From assembly GCF_001663155.1 (NCBI RefSeq), contig NZ_CP015963.1:1698001-1762000 (forward strand): 64,000 nucleotides of DNA, written 5' to 3'. Numbering within the stretch: position 1 is the first letter of the stretch; the number at the start of each line of letters is the position of its first letter. Below the pieces are notes generated by a model, which worked only from the letters and a program-made list of their open reading frames with translations, was not told where the DNA came from and did not search any database. Positions 25,497 to 34,839 of the stretch are shown here, in pieces. Both the position numbers and the translations under genes were made by a program. This stretch comes from Altererythrobacter ishigakiensis (GTDB lineage Bacteria; Pseudomonadota; Alphaproteobacteria; Sphingomonadales; Sphingomonadaceae).

Positions 25497-26912
25497 TCAA
25501 ATGTGGAGCGCCTTGCCATAGGCTGCCAGCACGCTTTCATGCATACTCTCGCTGATCGTCGGATGCGGGAATACGGTTTGCATCAGTTCGGCTTCGGTTG
25601 TTTCGAGAGTTTTGCCCACAGTGTAACCCTGGATCATCTCGGTCACTTCCGCGCCAACCATATGCGCGCCCAGCAGCTCGCCAGTCTTTGCATCGAACAC
25701 GGTTTTTGTGAAACCTTCCGCTTCACCCAAGGCAATCGCCTTGCCATTGCCGATGAAGGGGAAATTTCCGACCTTCACGTCGTAGCCAGCCTCTTTGGCC
25801 TTTGCTTCGGTCAAGCCAACGCTGGCGATCTGCGGATGGCAATAGGTGCATCCCGGGATTGCATCACGGTTGAGCGGGTGTGGGTGAACGTCTTTGTTGC
25901 CCAGCTCCTGTGCGATTGCCTCGGCCGCAGTCACACCTTCATGCGAAGCCTTGTGTGCGAGCCATGGCCCAGGCGTGCAGTCGCCGATTGCCCAAAGGCC
26001 CTTTGACTTGGTGCGGCCATAGGGATCGATCTGGATGAAACCGCGATCCATGTCGGCCAGCTTTTCCAGCCCGATGTTCTCGGTGTTGGGCACGATGCCG
26101 ATGGCGACGATGCAGTGACTGAACTCCTGCTCGCTGACCTTGCCATCCTTGGCTTTGATCTTCGCTTTCACGCCGCTGGCAGTGGCTTTCAGGTCCTCTA
26201 CTCCTGCCCCAGTCATGATCGTCATGCCCTGCTTGGTCAGGCTCTTTTCGAGGAATGTCGAGACATCCGCATCTTCGACCGGCACGATCCGGTCGAGCAT
26301 TTCGACTACGGTCACGTCTGCACCCATGTCGTTGTAGAAGCTGGCGAACTCAATCCCGATGGCGCCGCTGCCAATTACCAGCAGCTTTTTTGGCATTTCG
26401 GGCGGAGTCATAGCGGTGCGGTACGTCCAGATGTGGTTGCCATCTGCGGGTGCAAACGGCAGATCGCGGGCCCGTGCGCCGGTGGCGACGATGATGTGTT
26501 TTGCGTTGAGCTTTTCCTCACTCTTCTCGCCTTTTACAGTTAGCGAAGTCGGTCCGGTCAGCGTCCCCTCACCCATATGCACGGTGATCTTGTTTTTCTT
26601 CATCAGATGCGTGACGCCCTGATTGAGCTGTTTCGCAACGCCGCGGCTGCGTGCCACAACGGCTTCCAGATCAGCTTCGATCGCGCCGGCAATCTTAAGA
26701 CCGTAATCCTTAGCATGCTGCGCATAGTGCAGGATCTCTGCCGAACGCAGCAGCGCCTTGGTCGGGATACAGCCCCAATTGAGGCAGATCCCGCCCAGGT
26801 TTTCGCGCTCGACGATAGCTGTCTTTAGGCCCAACTGCGCGCAGCGAATTGCCGCCACATAGCCCCCAGGTCCGGAGCCCAATACGATTACATCATAAGA
26901 ATTGTCAGCCAT
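25497..26912 (-). CDS. lpdA: Dihydrolipoyl dehydrogenase (E3)
   Basis: A 471-residue FAD enzyme that reoxidises the dihydrolipoyl arm of the 2-oxoacid dehydrogenase complexes. It shows GSGPGGYVAAIRCAQ for FAD, the redox disulfide GGICLNWGCIP, the NAD-binding GSGAIGIEFA and the C-terminal HPHPTISE with the active-site His-Glu pair. It is downstream of pdhC and a hotdog protein on the same strand, so it is probably the E3 of the pyruvate complex. A clear AAGGAAAT ribosome site precedes the ATG. Confidence 0.96.
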   Translation of the reverse strand: MADNSYDVIVLGSGPGGYVAAIRCAQLGLKTAIVERENLGGICLNWGCIPTKALLRSAEILHYAQHAKDYGLKIAGAIEADLEAVVARSRGVAKQLNQGVTHLMKKNKITVHMGEGTLTGPTSLTVKGEKSEEKLNAKHIIVATGARARDLPFAPADGNHIWTYRTAMTPPEMPKKLLVIGSGAIGIEFASFYNDMGADVTVVEMLDRIVPVEDADVSTFLEKSLTKQGMTIMTGAGVEDLKATASGVKAKIKAKDGKVSEQEFSHCIVAIGIVPNTENIGLEKLADMDRGFIQIDPYGRTKSKGLWAIGDCTPGPWLAHKASHEGVTAAEAIAQELGNKDVHPHPLNRDAIPGCTYCHPQIASVGLTEAKAKEAGYDVKVGNFPFIGNGKAIALGEAEGFTKTVFDAKTGELLGAHMVGAEVTEMIQGYTVGKTLETTEAELMQTVFPHPTISESMHESVLAAYGKALHI

Positions 26913-26933
26913 CTCTATTTCCTTGGAGAGGTT

Positions 26934-27317
26934 CTATTGAATGTTCTGTGTCATCCGGACCGGGCGCGGATTGCCGTCATCATCGGCCAGCACAAACACG
27001 AAGGTGCCTCTGCAGACTAACTGGGTTGTCTCGCCATTGCGCTCGCGAGAGATGCCCTCTGCGGCGATGGTGATCGAGGTGTTTCCCTCACGCACAATCT
27101 CGCAATAAATGCTCAACTCGTCACCGAGTGCCATGGCCGCAGGAAAGGCAAAGTCACTGGCGGCGACGACATTCGCACGCCCCTGCCCCGTGCGGCTTGC
27201 AAGCGAGCCAGCGCCCAGCGCCATTTGGCTCATCAACCAGCCGCCGAAAATCCCGTTATAGGGATTAAGGTTTTCCGGCATTGCTGTGACACGGATTTGG
27301 AGTTCGCCTTGCGGCAT
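26934..27317 (-). CDS. Hotdog-fold acyl-CoA thioesterase homologue lacking the usual catalytic Asp
   Basis: A 127-residue YciA/BACH-type hotdog protein. The signature NPYNGIFGGWLMSQMALGAG (residues 18-37) aligns with the canonical N-GDIFGGW-SQMD stretch of YciA, but the position of the catalytic Asp after SQM holds Ala33, and the GD before IFGGW is only NG. The rest of the fold, ending in FVFVLADDDG, is conserved. Catalysis of acyl-CoA hydrolysis is therefore doubtful. It lies between the E2 and E3 genes of pyruvate dehydrogenase, 4 nt after the first and 21 nt before the second, which suggests a role tied to acetyl-CoA. Confidence 0.85.
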   Translation of the reverse strand: MPQGELQIRVTAMPENLNPYNGIFGGWLMSQMALGAGSLASRTGQGRANVVAASDFAFPAAMALGDELSIYCEIVREGNTSITIAAEGISRERNGETTQLVCRGTFVFVLADDDGNPRPVRMTQNIQ

Positions 27318-27321
27318 GGCG

Positions 27322-28710
27322 CTAAACCACCAGCCCCATGGGGTTTTCGCACAGCTGCTGGAAGGCCTGCATCAGCTGCGCACCGTCTGCGCCGTCAATT
27401 GCGCGGTGGTCAAAGCTGCCCGTTGCGCTCATGACAGTTGCGACTGCGAGCGCGCCATCCTTCACCACGGGGCGCTGCTCACCAGCGCCGACCGCCAGGA
27501 TCATGCCCTGCGGCGGGTTGATTACCGCGTCGAATTGTTTCGTGCCGAACATGCCTAGGTTGGAAAGCGAGGCCGTGCCGCCCTGATACTCGTGCGGCTG
27601 CAGCTTGCCGTCGCGTGCCTTGTTCGCGAGTTCCTTCATCTCGGTGCTGATCTCGGCGAGACCCTTGCGCCCAGCATCGCGAATGATTGGCGTGATCAGG
27701 CCCGAAGGCGCCGCGACCGCAACCGACACGTCCTCGCGAGTGTATTGATGCAGCGTATCGCCCTGGAAGCTGACATTGCACTTCGGCACGCGTTTCAGCG
27801 CACGTGCGAGCGCCTTGATCAACAAGTCGTTGACCGACAGTTTCACGCCATCCGGCTCAAGCGAGGCATTCAACTGGCTACGCAGCTTGAGCAGCGCGTC
27901 GAGCTGCACATCCACAGTCAGGTAGATATGCGGTACCGTCTGCTTCGCTTCGGTCAGGCGGCGCGCGATGACCTTACGCACATTGTTGAGCTTCTGCTCT
28001 TCGTAGGGCGCATCCAGATCGCCACCGAGCTGCGGCGTCGGTGCTGGAGTTGGCGCAGCCGCTGAAGCAGCAGGTGCCGCTGCGGGCGCCGCGCCTGGCT
28101 GCGCACTTTCGACATCTCCCTTAACGATGCGGCCGTTCGGCCCACTCCCAGTGACGGTTGAAAGGTCTATTCCTCTTTGCGCGGCAATGCGCTTTGCCAG
28201 TGGAGATGCGACAATGCGGTCACCTGATGCAGCGGGAGCTGGAGTGGGTGCAGGAGCTGCCGCGGCTTCTGGCGCGCTGCCTCCGCCCGCTGCCTCAACA
28301 TCACCCTTTGTGATCTTTCCGCCCGGTCCAGTTCCGGTGATCGAACTCAGATCGATGCCGTTTGCTTCCGCTAGTTTGCGCGCAGTGGGCGTTGCAGCCG
28401 GTCCGTCATCAGAAGGTGCAGGCGCTGGCGTGGCTGCGGGAGCTGCCGCAGCTGCTTCGGCATCTTCGCCCTCTTCCGCCAGCACAGCGATAACCGTCCC
28501 GACCTTGACGTTCTCTGTCCCCTCTTCAACCGAGATCGAAACCAGCGTGCCTTCATCGACGGCTTCGAATTCCATCGTCGCCTTGTCAGTTTCGATTTCG
28601 GCCATGATATCGCCGGCCTGAATCCCGTCACCAGGCTTTACAAGCCACTTGGCGAGCGTCCCTTCTTCCATGGTGGGCGAGAGGGCTGGCATCTTGATTT
28701 CGATCGGCAT
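27322..28710 (-). CDS. pdhC: Pyruvate dehydrogenase E2 (dihydrolipoamide acetyltransferase)
   Basis: A 462-residue E2 transferring acetyl groups from lipoate to CoA. One lipoyl domain (2-76) carries Lys43 in ETDKAT. Two peripheral-subunit-binding domains follow: [15 protein letters not shown] (about 106-140) and [15 protein letters not shown] (about 168-202), separated by Ala/Pro linkers. The catalytic domain (about 235-462) ends with DHRAIDG, His435 and Asp439. ATG at 28710 begins the standard [17 protein letters not shown] opening; a longer frame upstream is noise. Most bacterial E2s have one binding domain, so the tandem is unusual. E1 genes are not in the window. Confidence 0.95.
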   Translation of the reverse strand: MPIEIKMPALSPTMEEGTLAKWLVKPGDGIQAGDIMAEIETDKATMEFEAVDEGTLVSISVEEGTENVKVGTVIAVLAEEGEDAEAAAAAPAATPAPAPSDDGPAATPTARKLAEANGIDLSSITGTGPGGKITKGDVEAAGGGSAPEAAAAPAPTPAPAASGDRIVASPLAKRIAAQRGIDLSTVTGSGPNGRIVKGDVESAQPGAAPAAAPAASAAAPTPAPTPQLGGDLDAPYEEQKLNNVRKVIARRLTEAKQTVPHIYLTVDVQLDALLKLRSQLNASLEPDGVKLSVNDLLIKALARALKRVPKCNVSFQGDTLHQYTREDVSVAVAAPSGLITPIIRDAGRKGLAEISTEMKELANKARDGKLQPHEYQGGTASLSNLGMFGTKQFDAVINPPQGMILAVGAGEQRPVVKDGALAVATVMSATGSFDHRAIDGADGAQLMQAFQQLCENPMGLVV

Positions 28711-28834
28711 CGCGAGAGAGATTCCCTTTCCTTTACGCAACGGAAAGCCTCTGCCTAATTCACAGGCTTGGGGCAAGGACCTTGCGAAGAATACGTTTTC
28801 AGATGATACCCTAGGGCAAAGGAGTGCCGGGGTC

Positions 28835-29287
28835 ATGCGGGTCTTTTTGGTAGTTATTGACGAGACTGACGAAGCGCGATCCGCATTGCGATACGCTGCA
28901 CGTCGAGCTGCAGCCGTTGAAGGCGCAGTGCATATACTGGCGCTGGTACCTCAACAGAATATCAGCGCGTTTGGCGGCGTTCAGGACACTATTGAACAAG
29001 AAGCCCGCGATCGCGCGGAGATGCTTGCGCATGGTGCGGCCGGTAGCCTGATGGCGGAGATCGGCATTATGCCGTCAATCTCGGTTGTTATGGGCGGTGG
29101 TCAGCGCGTTATCCGGGAATTTCTGGACCAGCATGACGAAGTAGCTGCACTGGTTTTGGGGGCCGCGCGGGACAGTAACCCTGGGCCGCTTGTCACCCAT
29201 TTCTCTACACATGCGGGCACTCTGCCGTGTCCGCTTTATGTCATTCCCGAAGGGTATGATGAAGCAGCCAAAAGGGCTGACCGCTAG
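28835..29287 (+). CDS. Universal stress protein (UspA family)
   Basis: A 150-residue single Usp domain. It opens with [19 protein letters not shown], the common first strand and nucleotide-contact Asp of the family, and ends with [11 protein letters not shown]. The usual G-x2-G-x9-G-S ATP motif is not clear ([17 protein letters not shown]), so ATP binding is uncertain. A GGAG site lies 11 nt before the ATG. It diverges from pdhC across 124 nt and overlaps the convergent rnr gene by four bases. Longer readings upstream are shadow sequence. Confidence 0.88.
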   Translation: MRVFLVVIDETDEARSALRYAARRAAAVEGAVHILALVPQQNISAFGGVQDTIEQEARDRAEMLAHGAAGSLMAEIGIMPSISVVMGGGQRVIREFLDQHDEVAALVLGAARDSNPGPLVTHFSTHAGTLPCPLYVIPEGYDEAAKRADR

Positions 29288-31572
29288 CGCTTTCGGCGCC
29301 CTTGATGCCGAATATTTGCAGGGCGTCCGCGCTTGTTGGTCATGAACTTGCCCTTCTTTTTATGTCCGTATCTTGGCGCCGGACGCGCCCCGCGCGGTTC
29401 GATTTCCTGCCCGTCAGCGTCAACAGTCACGAACTTCAATGAGCCGGTCAATGGATTGGCTTCAGCGAGCTTGAGCTGCAGCGTGTCACCCATGGCATAA
29501 CGAGTGCCGCTGTCTTCACCGACAAGCGCCTGCGCAGCCTCTTCAAAACGGAAATGTTCGCGACCAAGTGTGGAGACAGGGACCAGCCCATCACCGCCCA
29601 AGCCGATGATGGTCGCGAAGAAGCCGAAGCCCTGGACGCCCGTTATTCTGGTCTCGAATATTTCCCCGACCCGCGCAGACAGCCACGCAGCGACGTAGCG
29701 GTCGATTGTTTCGCGCTCCGCTTCCATTGCGCGGCGTTCGGTCTGGCTAATTGCATCGGTAATCTGTTGGAGATTGCTGCGATCGCGGTCCGACAATCCG
29801 GTGAAATCGGGCACGTCCAGATCAGTTTCTGGCTGTTCCAGCTTGTACGCATCAACCAGCGCGCGGTGAACCAAAAGGTCTGAATAGCGGCGGATCGGCG
29901 ATGTGAAATGGGCATAACTGCCAAGCGCCAACCCGAAGTGTCCAGCGTTCTGCGGCCCATAGTACGCCTGCATCTGGCTGCGCAGAACCGCTTCCATCAC
30001 TTGTGCCTTCTCGCCCTCGTCGCTCACGTCCTTGAGCATCCGATTGAAGAGTGAGGGTGTGATGACCTGCCCCAGAGCAAGCTTACGCCCGAAGGTGGCG
30101 AGGTAATCGCGCAAGGCGATCAGCTTCTCGCGCGCGGGTGGTTCGTGCACGCGGTAAACTACCGGTGCGGTCTTGGCCTCCAGCGCCCTTGCCGCCGCGA
30201 CATTGGCTGCGATCATGAAATCTTCGACCACACGGTGCGCGTCGAGCCGTTCGCGCACAGCGATCTCGGCAATCTGGCCTTTTTCATTGAGGACCACGCG
30301 GCGCTCTGGCAGTTCAAGTTCCAGCGGGTCGCGTGCATGGCGCGCCTTCTCCAGCGCGCGCCAGCAACTCCAGAGATCGACAAGATGCCGGGGTGCCGAG
30401 CCATCATCGATAGAAGCCTGCGCGTTTTCGTATGCGATATTGTGATGAATGCGCACGATCGCTCGCGTGAAGCGCGTCTTGTCGACGGCCCCATCTTTGT
30501 CGACGTGCAAATGGCAAACCATCGCTGCCCGATCTTCACCTTCCTTCAAAGAACAGACATTTGCGCTTAGAACCTCTGGCAGCATCGGAACAACCCGATC
30601 AGGGAAATAGACCGAATTGCCACGTTTGCGTGCTTCCTTGTCCAGTGCGGTTCCTGGTCGGACGTAGAAAGAGACATCGGCAATCGCGACAATTGCGTTG
30701 AAGCCGCCCTTACCGTCTGGCTCCGCCCAGATGGCATCATCATGATCGCGTGCGTCCGCTGGATCAATGGCGACAATGGGTATCTCGCGTAGATCCTCCC
30801 GGTACTCCTCGCTCAATCTGAGCTGAGCAGCCACCTCCGCTTCGCGCAGCGTATCTTCTGCGAAGACATACGGAATGCCATGCTTGGCAATGGCAATCAG
30901 ACTGAAGCTTCGTGGAGCGAGCGGATCACCGATCACTTCAATGACTTTGACACCCGAACGTTCAGAACGCCCCACTCTCTCCGCAATTACCAGCTGTCCT
31001 TCTTCGGCCTCGCCCAAATCAGCGATAGGGGAGGAATTGCGAATGCGTTTGTCGACTGGCGCGAGCCAAGCCTTACCGCGACCGTCGATTTCAACAACGC
31101 CCATTAGGCCCTCGGTGCGCACGGGCAGCTTCTTCATCGGGTGCGCAATCCAACCGCGCTCGGTTTCCTCGGTCCGTGACAGTACGCGATCACCGCGCTT
31201 CAGCGCAGGCATACGTTTCCCGCCGCGACCCTTCATCTCCCGCATGGTGAGACGCGGCGGTTTGCCCGGCGCATCGGGAGACCAGTTGTCAGGGATGGCA
31301 ATTGCTTCGCCATCCTCGATCTCGACCACACGCAGCACGGTCACCTTGGGTACTCCACCCATCCGGTGATAGGCGGTCTTCTTGCCATCAATCAGGCCTT
31401 CTTCGGCCATATCCTTGAGTAGTCGCTTAAGCGCGATCTTTTCCTGACCTTTAAGCCCGAACGCCTTGGCCAACTCGCGCTTGCCCGCTGGCGTATCGGA
31501 CGTTTGCAGGAACTCGAGAACCTGTTCCTTGCTGGGAAGGCCTGAAGGTCGCCTGGCAGGTCGCTTCGCCAA
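29284..31572 (-). CDS. rnr: Ribonuclease R
   Basis: A 762-residue processive 3'-5' exoribonuclease for structured RNA. Order: N-terminal winged-helix (about 1-70), cold-shock/OB domains, the RNB catalytic domain with the Asp-rich AIDPADARDHDDAI motif near residue 270, a C-terminal S1 domain, and a Lys/Arg-rich tail. The family degrades structured mRNA and rRNA and is stress-induced. The start is a TTG at 31572, one nt past the proS stop. Co-transcription with proS is likely. Confidence 0.95.
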   Translation of the reverse strand: MAKRPARRPSGLPSKEQVLEFLQTSDTPAGKRELAKAFGLKGQEKIALKRLLKDMAEEGLIDGKKTAYHRMGGVPKVTVLRVVEIEDGEAIAIPDNWSPDAPGKPPRLTMREMKGRGGKRMPALKRGDRVLSRTEETERGWIAHPMKKLPVRTEGLMGVVEIDGRGKAWLAPVDKRIRNSSPIADLGEAEEGQLVIAERVGRSERSGVKVIEVIGDPLAPRSFSLIAIAKHGIPYVFAEDTLREAEVAAQLRLSEEYREDLREIPIVAIDPADARDHDDAIWAEPDGKGGFNAIVAIADVSFYVRPGTALDKEARKRGNSVYFPDRVVPMLPEVLSANVCSLKEGEDRAAMVCHLHVDKDGAVDKTRFTRAIVRIHHNIAYENAQASIDDGSAPRHLVDLWSCWRALEKARHARDPLELELPERRVVLNEKGQIAEIAVRERLDAHRVVEDFMIAANVAAARALEAKTAPVVYRVHEPPAREKLIALRDYLATFGRKLALGQVITPSLFNRMLKDVSDEGEKAQVMEAVLRSQMQAYYGPQNAGHFGLALGSYAHFTSPIRRYSDLLVHRALVDAYKLEQPETDLDVPDFTGLSDRDRSNLQQITDAISQTERRAMEAERETIDRYVAAWLSARVGEIFETRITGVQGFGFFATIIGLGGDGLVPVSTLGREHFRFEEAAQALVGEDSGTRYAMGDTLQLKLAEANPLTGSLKFVTVDADGQEIEPRGARPAPRYGHKKKGKFMTNKRGRPANIRHQGRRKR

Positions 31573-31573
31573 A

Positions 31574-33118
31574 TCAATAAGCCTTGGCGATCAGTATCCG
31601 CTCGACCGCAGGGTCACCGGTGAAGATACAGATGCCATCTGCTGGCTCTGCCTCGCGCGGAACATTGCGGATCGTCAGCTTGTGCGCCTTCAATGTCTCT
31701 ACCACCTTCTCCAGCGCATCGCCGGTGGGCTTCGACCATTGGACTTCAAGCCAGCCGGGGTACTTGGTTGAGCCATCGTAGAACGCCGCGACCTCGTCGA
31801 GCGAAGTCACACCTCGAGTGATGTTCGCATCGCGGCACGCGGCCGCTTCATCGAAAAGTGATTGCTGGATGTTTTCAAGGAGCGTTGCCAATCCGGCCAC
31901 GGCCTCATCGCGCGGAGTGAAAGCGAAATTGGCCTTGCCATTTTCCATGTTCCACAAATTGTCGCGGCGGATCATCGCGACCTTGCTGTCGTTCATGTCT
32001 CGCGGGCCCACTTCCATGATGACAGGCGCGCCCTTGCGCACCCAGTCCCAACGCTTGGCGGCGGCTTGCCCTGGCTTTTTGTCGAGCAGCACACGAACCG
32101 GCTCGCCCAAGGAATGTAGCGCAGCAATCTCCGCGCGCAGGCTCTCACAATAGGCGAGAACGGCTTCGTCTTCATCCTTGCCGCGCAGCATGGGCAAGAT
32201 CACAACCTGATGCGGCGCAATGCGTGGAGGAACCCGCAAACCGTCGTCATCGCCGTGCGTCATGATTACGCCGCCAATCATGCGCGTCGACACACCCCAA
32301 CTGGTAGTGTGGCAGTATTGTTCGGTGCCTTCACGGTCCTGATACTTGATCCCTGCTGCATGCGCGAAATTGGTACCAAGGTAATGTGACGTGCCGGCCT
32401 GCAGGGCCTTGCCATCCTGCATCATGGCTTCAATCGACCAGGTCTCTACAGCACCGGGGAAGCGCTCGTTTTCCGGCTTCTCACCAGCGATGACAGGCAA
32501 CGCCATGTCTTCCTCGGCGCAAGCACGATACATTTCCAGCGCGCGGTGCGTTTCCTCTAGCGCCTGCTCGCGGCTCTCGTGCGCGGTATGGCCTTCCTGC
32601 CAAAGAAACTCGCTGGTGCGCAGAAACATCCGCGTACGCATTTCCCAGCGCACGACGTTGGCCCATTGGTTGGTCAGCAGCGGCAGATCCCGCCAACTTT
32701 GCACCCAGCGCGCCATTGCATCGCCGATGATCGTTTCAGAGGTTGGACGAACGACCAATGGCTCTTCAAGTTTGGCCTCCGGGTCCGGCACAAGCCCGCC
32801 CTTCCCATCGGCGATCAGGCGGTGATGTGTAACCACCGCCATTTCCTTGGCAAAGCCTTCGACATGCTCGGCTTCGCGCTCAAAGTTCTTGAGTGGAATG
32901 AAGATCGGGAAATAGCAGTTCTGTACGCCTGCTGCCTTGATCCGGTCATCCATTAAGCGCTGGATGCGCTCCCAAATGCCGTATCCCCATGGCTTGATCA
33001 CCATGCACCCGCGCACGCCCGATTCCTCGGCCATGTCGGCTGCTGAAATGACTTCCTGATACCAGGCAGCGAAATCGTCTTCACGCTTGGTGTTGAGGGC
33101 GTGGCGGATATTGGACAC
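31574..33118 (-). CDS. proS: Prolyl-tRNA synthetase (archaeal/eukaryotic-type)
   Basis: A 514-residue class II synthetase. The sequence lacks the large editing insertion of the usual bacterial ProRS, and matches the shorter ProS type 3 found in archaea, eukaryotes and some bacteria: it begins with MSNIRHALNTKREDDFAAWY and has GVRGCMVIKPWGYGIWE, RPTSETIIGD and the TTSWGVSTRMIGG motif 3 region. The family charges tRNA-Pro. It leads into rnr with an adjoining start. Confidence 0.93.
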   Translation of the reverse strand: MSNIRHALNTKREDDFAAWYQEVISAADMAEESGVRGCMVIKPWGYGIWERIQRLMDDRIKAAGVQNCYFPIFIPLKNFEREAEHVEGFAKEMAVVTHHRLIADGKGGLVPDPEAKLEEPLVVRPTSETIIGDAMARWVQSWRDLPLLTNQWANVVRWEMRTRMFLRTSEFLWQEGHTAHESREQALEETHRALEMYRACAEEDMALPVIAGEKPENERFPGAVETWSIEAMMQDGKALQAGTSHYLGTNFAHAAGIKYQDREGTEQYCHTTSWGVSTRMIGGVIMTHGDDDGLRVPPRIAPHQVVILPMLRGKDEDEAVLAYCESLRAEIAALHSLGEPVRVLLDKKPGQAAAKRWDWVRKGAPVIMEVGPRDMNDSKVAMIRRDNLWNMENGKANFAFTPRDEAVAGLATLLENIQQSLFDEAAACRDANITRGVTSLDEVAAFYDGSTKYPGWLEVQWSKPTGDALEKVVETLKAHKLTIRNVPREAEPADGICIFTGDPAVERILIAKAY

Positions 33119-33169
33119 GTGTTTGGTATTCCTGCTGCGGCGACGGCTCTTTCCGACGCGCGATTGTTC

Positions 33170-33727
33170 TCACTTGCTCAGTTCGTCGAGCTTCTTTTGC
33201 ATTTCGGCCATCTGTTTGCGCAGCGCATCAATTTCAGAGCCTGCGTTCTCTTTCGCCTTGCCACCACTCTTGCTTGATCCTGGCATTAGCACATCAGTAG
33301 CGGCGCGCATCATGGCCATGTTGGTTTCGTGAATCTTTGCGAAAGGCGTATTGCTGATCCCCTTCTCAAACGCCTCGCGGATCTTACCCTGGTTCTCGCG
33401 GAAATTGGTCATCGCCGCTTCGAGGTAGCTTGGCATCATCGATTGCATCGAATTGCCATACATGCTGATCAGTTGGCGCAGGAAATTCACTGGCAGCATC
33501 TGCTCGCCACCGCTCGCTTCCTCATCCATGATAATCTGAGTCAGAATGGAATGGGTGATGTCTTCGCCGGTCTTAGCATCCAGTACTTGAAAATCGACAT
33601 CCTCGCGCACCATCCCGGCAAGGTCGTCGAGCGTAATGTAGCTAGAGGTACTGGTATTGTAGAGACGCCTGTTGGCGTACTTTTTAACGATGACTGTATC
33701 GCCATCTGCTGATTTTTTCTTAGCCAT
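33170..33727 (-). CDS. phaR: Polyhydroxyalkanoate synthesis repressor PhaR
   Basis: A 185-residue DNA- and PHA-granule-binding repressor. The N-terminal PHB_acc_N domain (about residues 10-72: VIVKKYANRRLYNTSTSSYI) and the following PHB_acc domain are intact; the C-terminal part is acidic/charged with a coiled-coil (IDALRKQMAEMQKKLDELSK). PhaR represses phasin genes and itself until PHA titrates it away, so this organism probably makes polyhydroxyalkanoate granules. Repeats flank the start codon and could be its own operator. Confidence 0.94.
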   Translation of the reverse strand: MAKKKSADGDTVIVKKYANRRLYNTSTSSYITLDDLAGMVREDVDFQVLDAKTGEDITHSILTQIIMDEEASGGEQMLPVNFLRQLISMYGNSMQSMMPSYLEAAMTNFRENQGKIREAFEKGISNTPFAKIHETNMAMMRAATDVLMPGSSKSGGKAKENAGSEIDALRKQMAEMQKKLDELSK

Positions 33728-33759
33728 TATGCTGCGGCCCCCATTCTAATTATGCTGCG
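33726..33759 (-). promoter_or_regulatory. Direct repeat around the phaR start, possible operator
   Basis: The 11-mer ATTATGCTGCG occurs at 33726-33736 and again at 33749-33759, spaced by 23 bases, so the first copy covers the start codon region of phaR on the minus strand. A further GCAGCATGTGCAGC stretch lies at 33771-33784. TGC/GCA-rich repeats are described in PhaR operators. Self-repression is the likely use, but this is inference. Confidence 0.4.
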
Positions 33760-33798
33760 CCTTAGCACTTGCAGCATGTGCAGCGCAACATGGCGCGG

Positions 33799-34839
33799 TC
33801 ACGGTTTAAACCGCTGTCCCAAATTGGTGAGCAATTCGTATTGCGGGATGCCGCTTTGCTGTGCTGCTTCAGGCAGCGAGTAGGGTAGCGAGACCCAGTC
33901 GCCCTCTTGTAACGAAGGAGCTTGTTCCAGACTGATGACGATCATGTCCATAGAGATCTTTCCAAGAACCGGCAGCATTCGATCCTCATGCATCAGGGCC
34001 CCCTTTTCGCGCCAAGCTTGTAGGTAACCGTCTGCATAACCAAGCGATACAACACCAACAGTCAAATCTGTGCTTGCTGTGAACGTTGCGTTGTAGCCAA
34101 TGCTTTCGCCCGCTTTGATCTCGCGCGTTTGAATGATCGCGGCTTCAGGATAGGCAACTTGGCGAATCTGGCCGCGCAGCTCCTTGCGTTGGCATCCGCC
34201 AAACAACGAGAGGCCTGGGCGGGTAAGGTCGAAGTGGTAGTCGCTGCCCAGCGCGATACCCGCGCTGTTTGCCAGGCTTGTCATTTGGTGGGTAACCGAT
34301 GGTATCACATCTCGAAATTTGGCGAGCTGCTGCACATTCATTTCGTGATCTTCGTCAGCGCAGGCAAGATGCGACATGAGTATACGCACATCGAGCTTCC
34401 CCACGATTGGATCACCGACTTCTTTCGGAGACAGCCCAAGACGGTTGATACCCGTGTCAATCATCAGGTCGCAAACCCCTCCTCCGGTATCAATCCAGCG
34501 CTTTGCTTGGCCTATCGAGTTGATCGTTGGGATTGCGCCGATGTTACGCGCGTACGCTGCATCTGCATCTGTTGCGGGGCCGTGCAGAACAGAGACGCTC
34601 TCTGGTGGCACATGACGTGACACAGCTTCGACTTCGCTCCAATGCGCTACAAAGAATTGTCGGCAGCCGGTGTCGCGAAGTATTGGCACGCATGTGTCGA
34701 CTCCCAAACCATAGGCTTCGGCTTTGACTGCTGCTCCTGTAATGGTTTTACCCGACAATGCATCAAGAGCACGCCAGTTTTGTGCTAATGCATCAGAGTC
34801 GATTGTCAGCCGCAGGCTTGGCGGAGGTCTGTCAGCCAT
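33799..34839 (-). CDS. alr: Alanine racemase
   Basis: A 346-residue PLP enzyme making D-alanine for peptidoglycan. The PLP-binding lysine is Lys39 in AAVKAEAYGLG; a second catalytic Tyr lies in SIGYNATF. The MADRPPPSLRLTIDSDAL opening is used, because the ATG at 34839 lies in the last eight bases of the upstream MFS gene; a longer frame would run into it. The family can also racemise other amino acids; Ala is assumed. D-Ala supply fits the peptidoglycan hydrolases elsewhere in the window. Confidence 0.93.
   Translation of the reverse strand: MADRPPPSLRLTIDSDALAQNWRALDALSGKTITGAAVKAEAYGLGVDTCVPILRDTGCRQFFVAHWSEVEAVSRHVPPESVSVLHGPATDADAAYARNIGAIPTINSIGQAKRWIDTGGGVCDLMIDTGINRLGLSPKEVGDPIVGKLDVRILMSHLACADEDHEMNVQQLAKFRDVIPSVTHQMTSLANSAGIALGSDYHFDLTRPGLSLFGGCQRKELRGQIRQVAYPEAAIIQTREIKAGESIGYNATFTASTDLTVGVVSLGYADGYLQAWREKGALMHEDRMLPVLGKISMDMIVISLEQAPSLQEGDWVSLPYSLPEAAQQSGIPQYELLTNLGQRFKP

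Noticed and set aside
25353..26006. 217-codon plus-strand frame across the kefC/lpdA junction
   Set aside because: Antisense to both genes and low in protein-like character.
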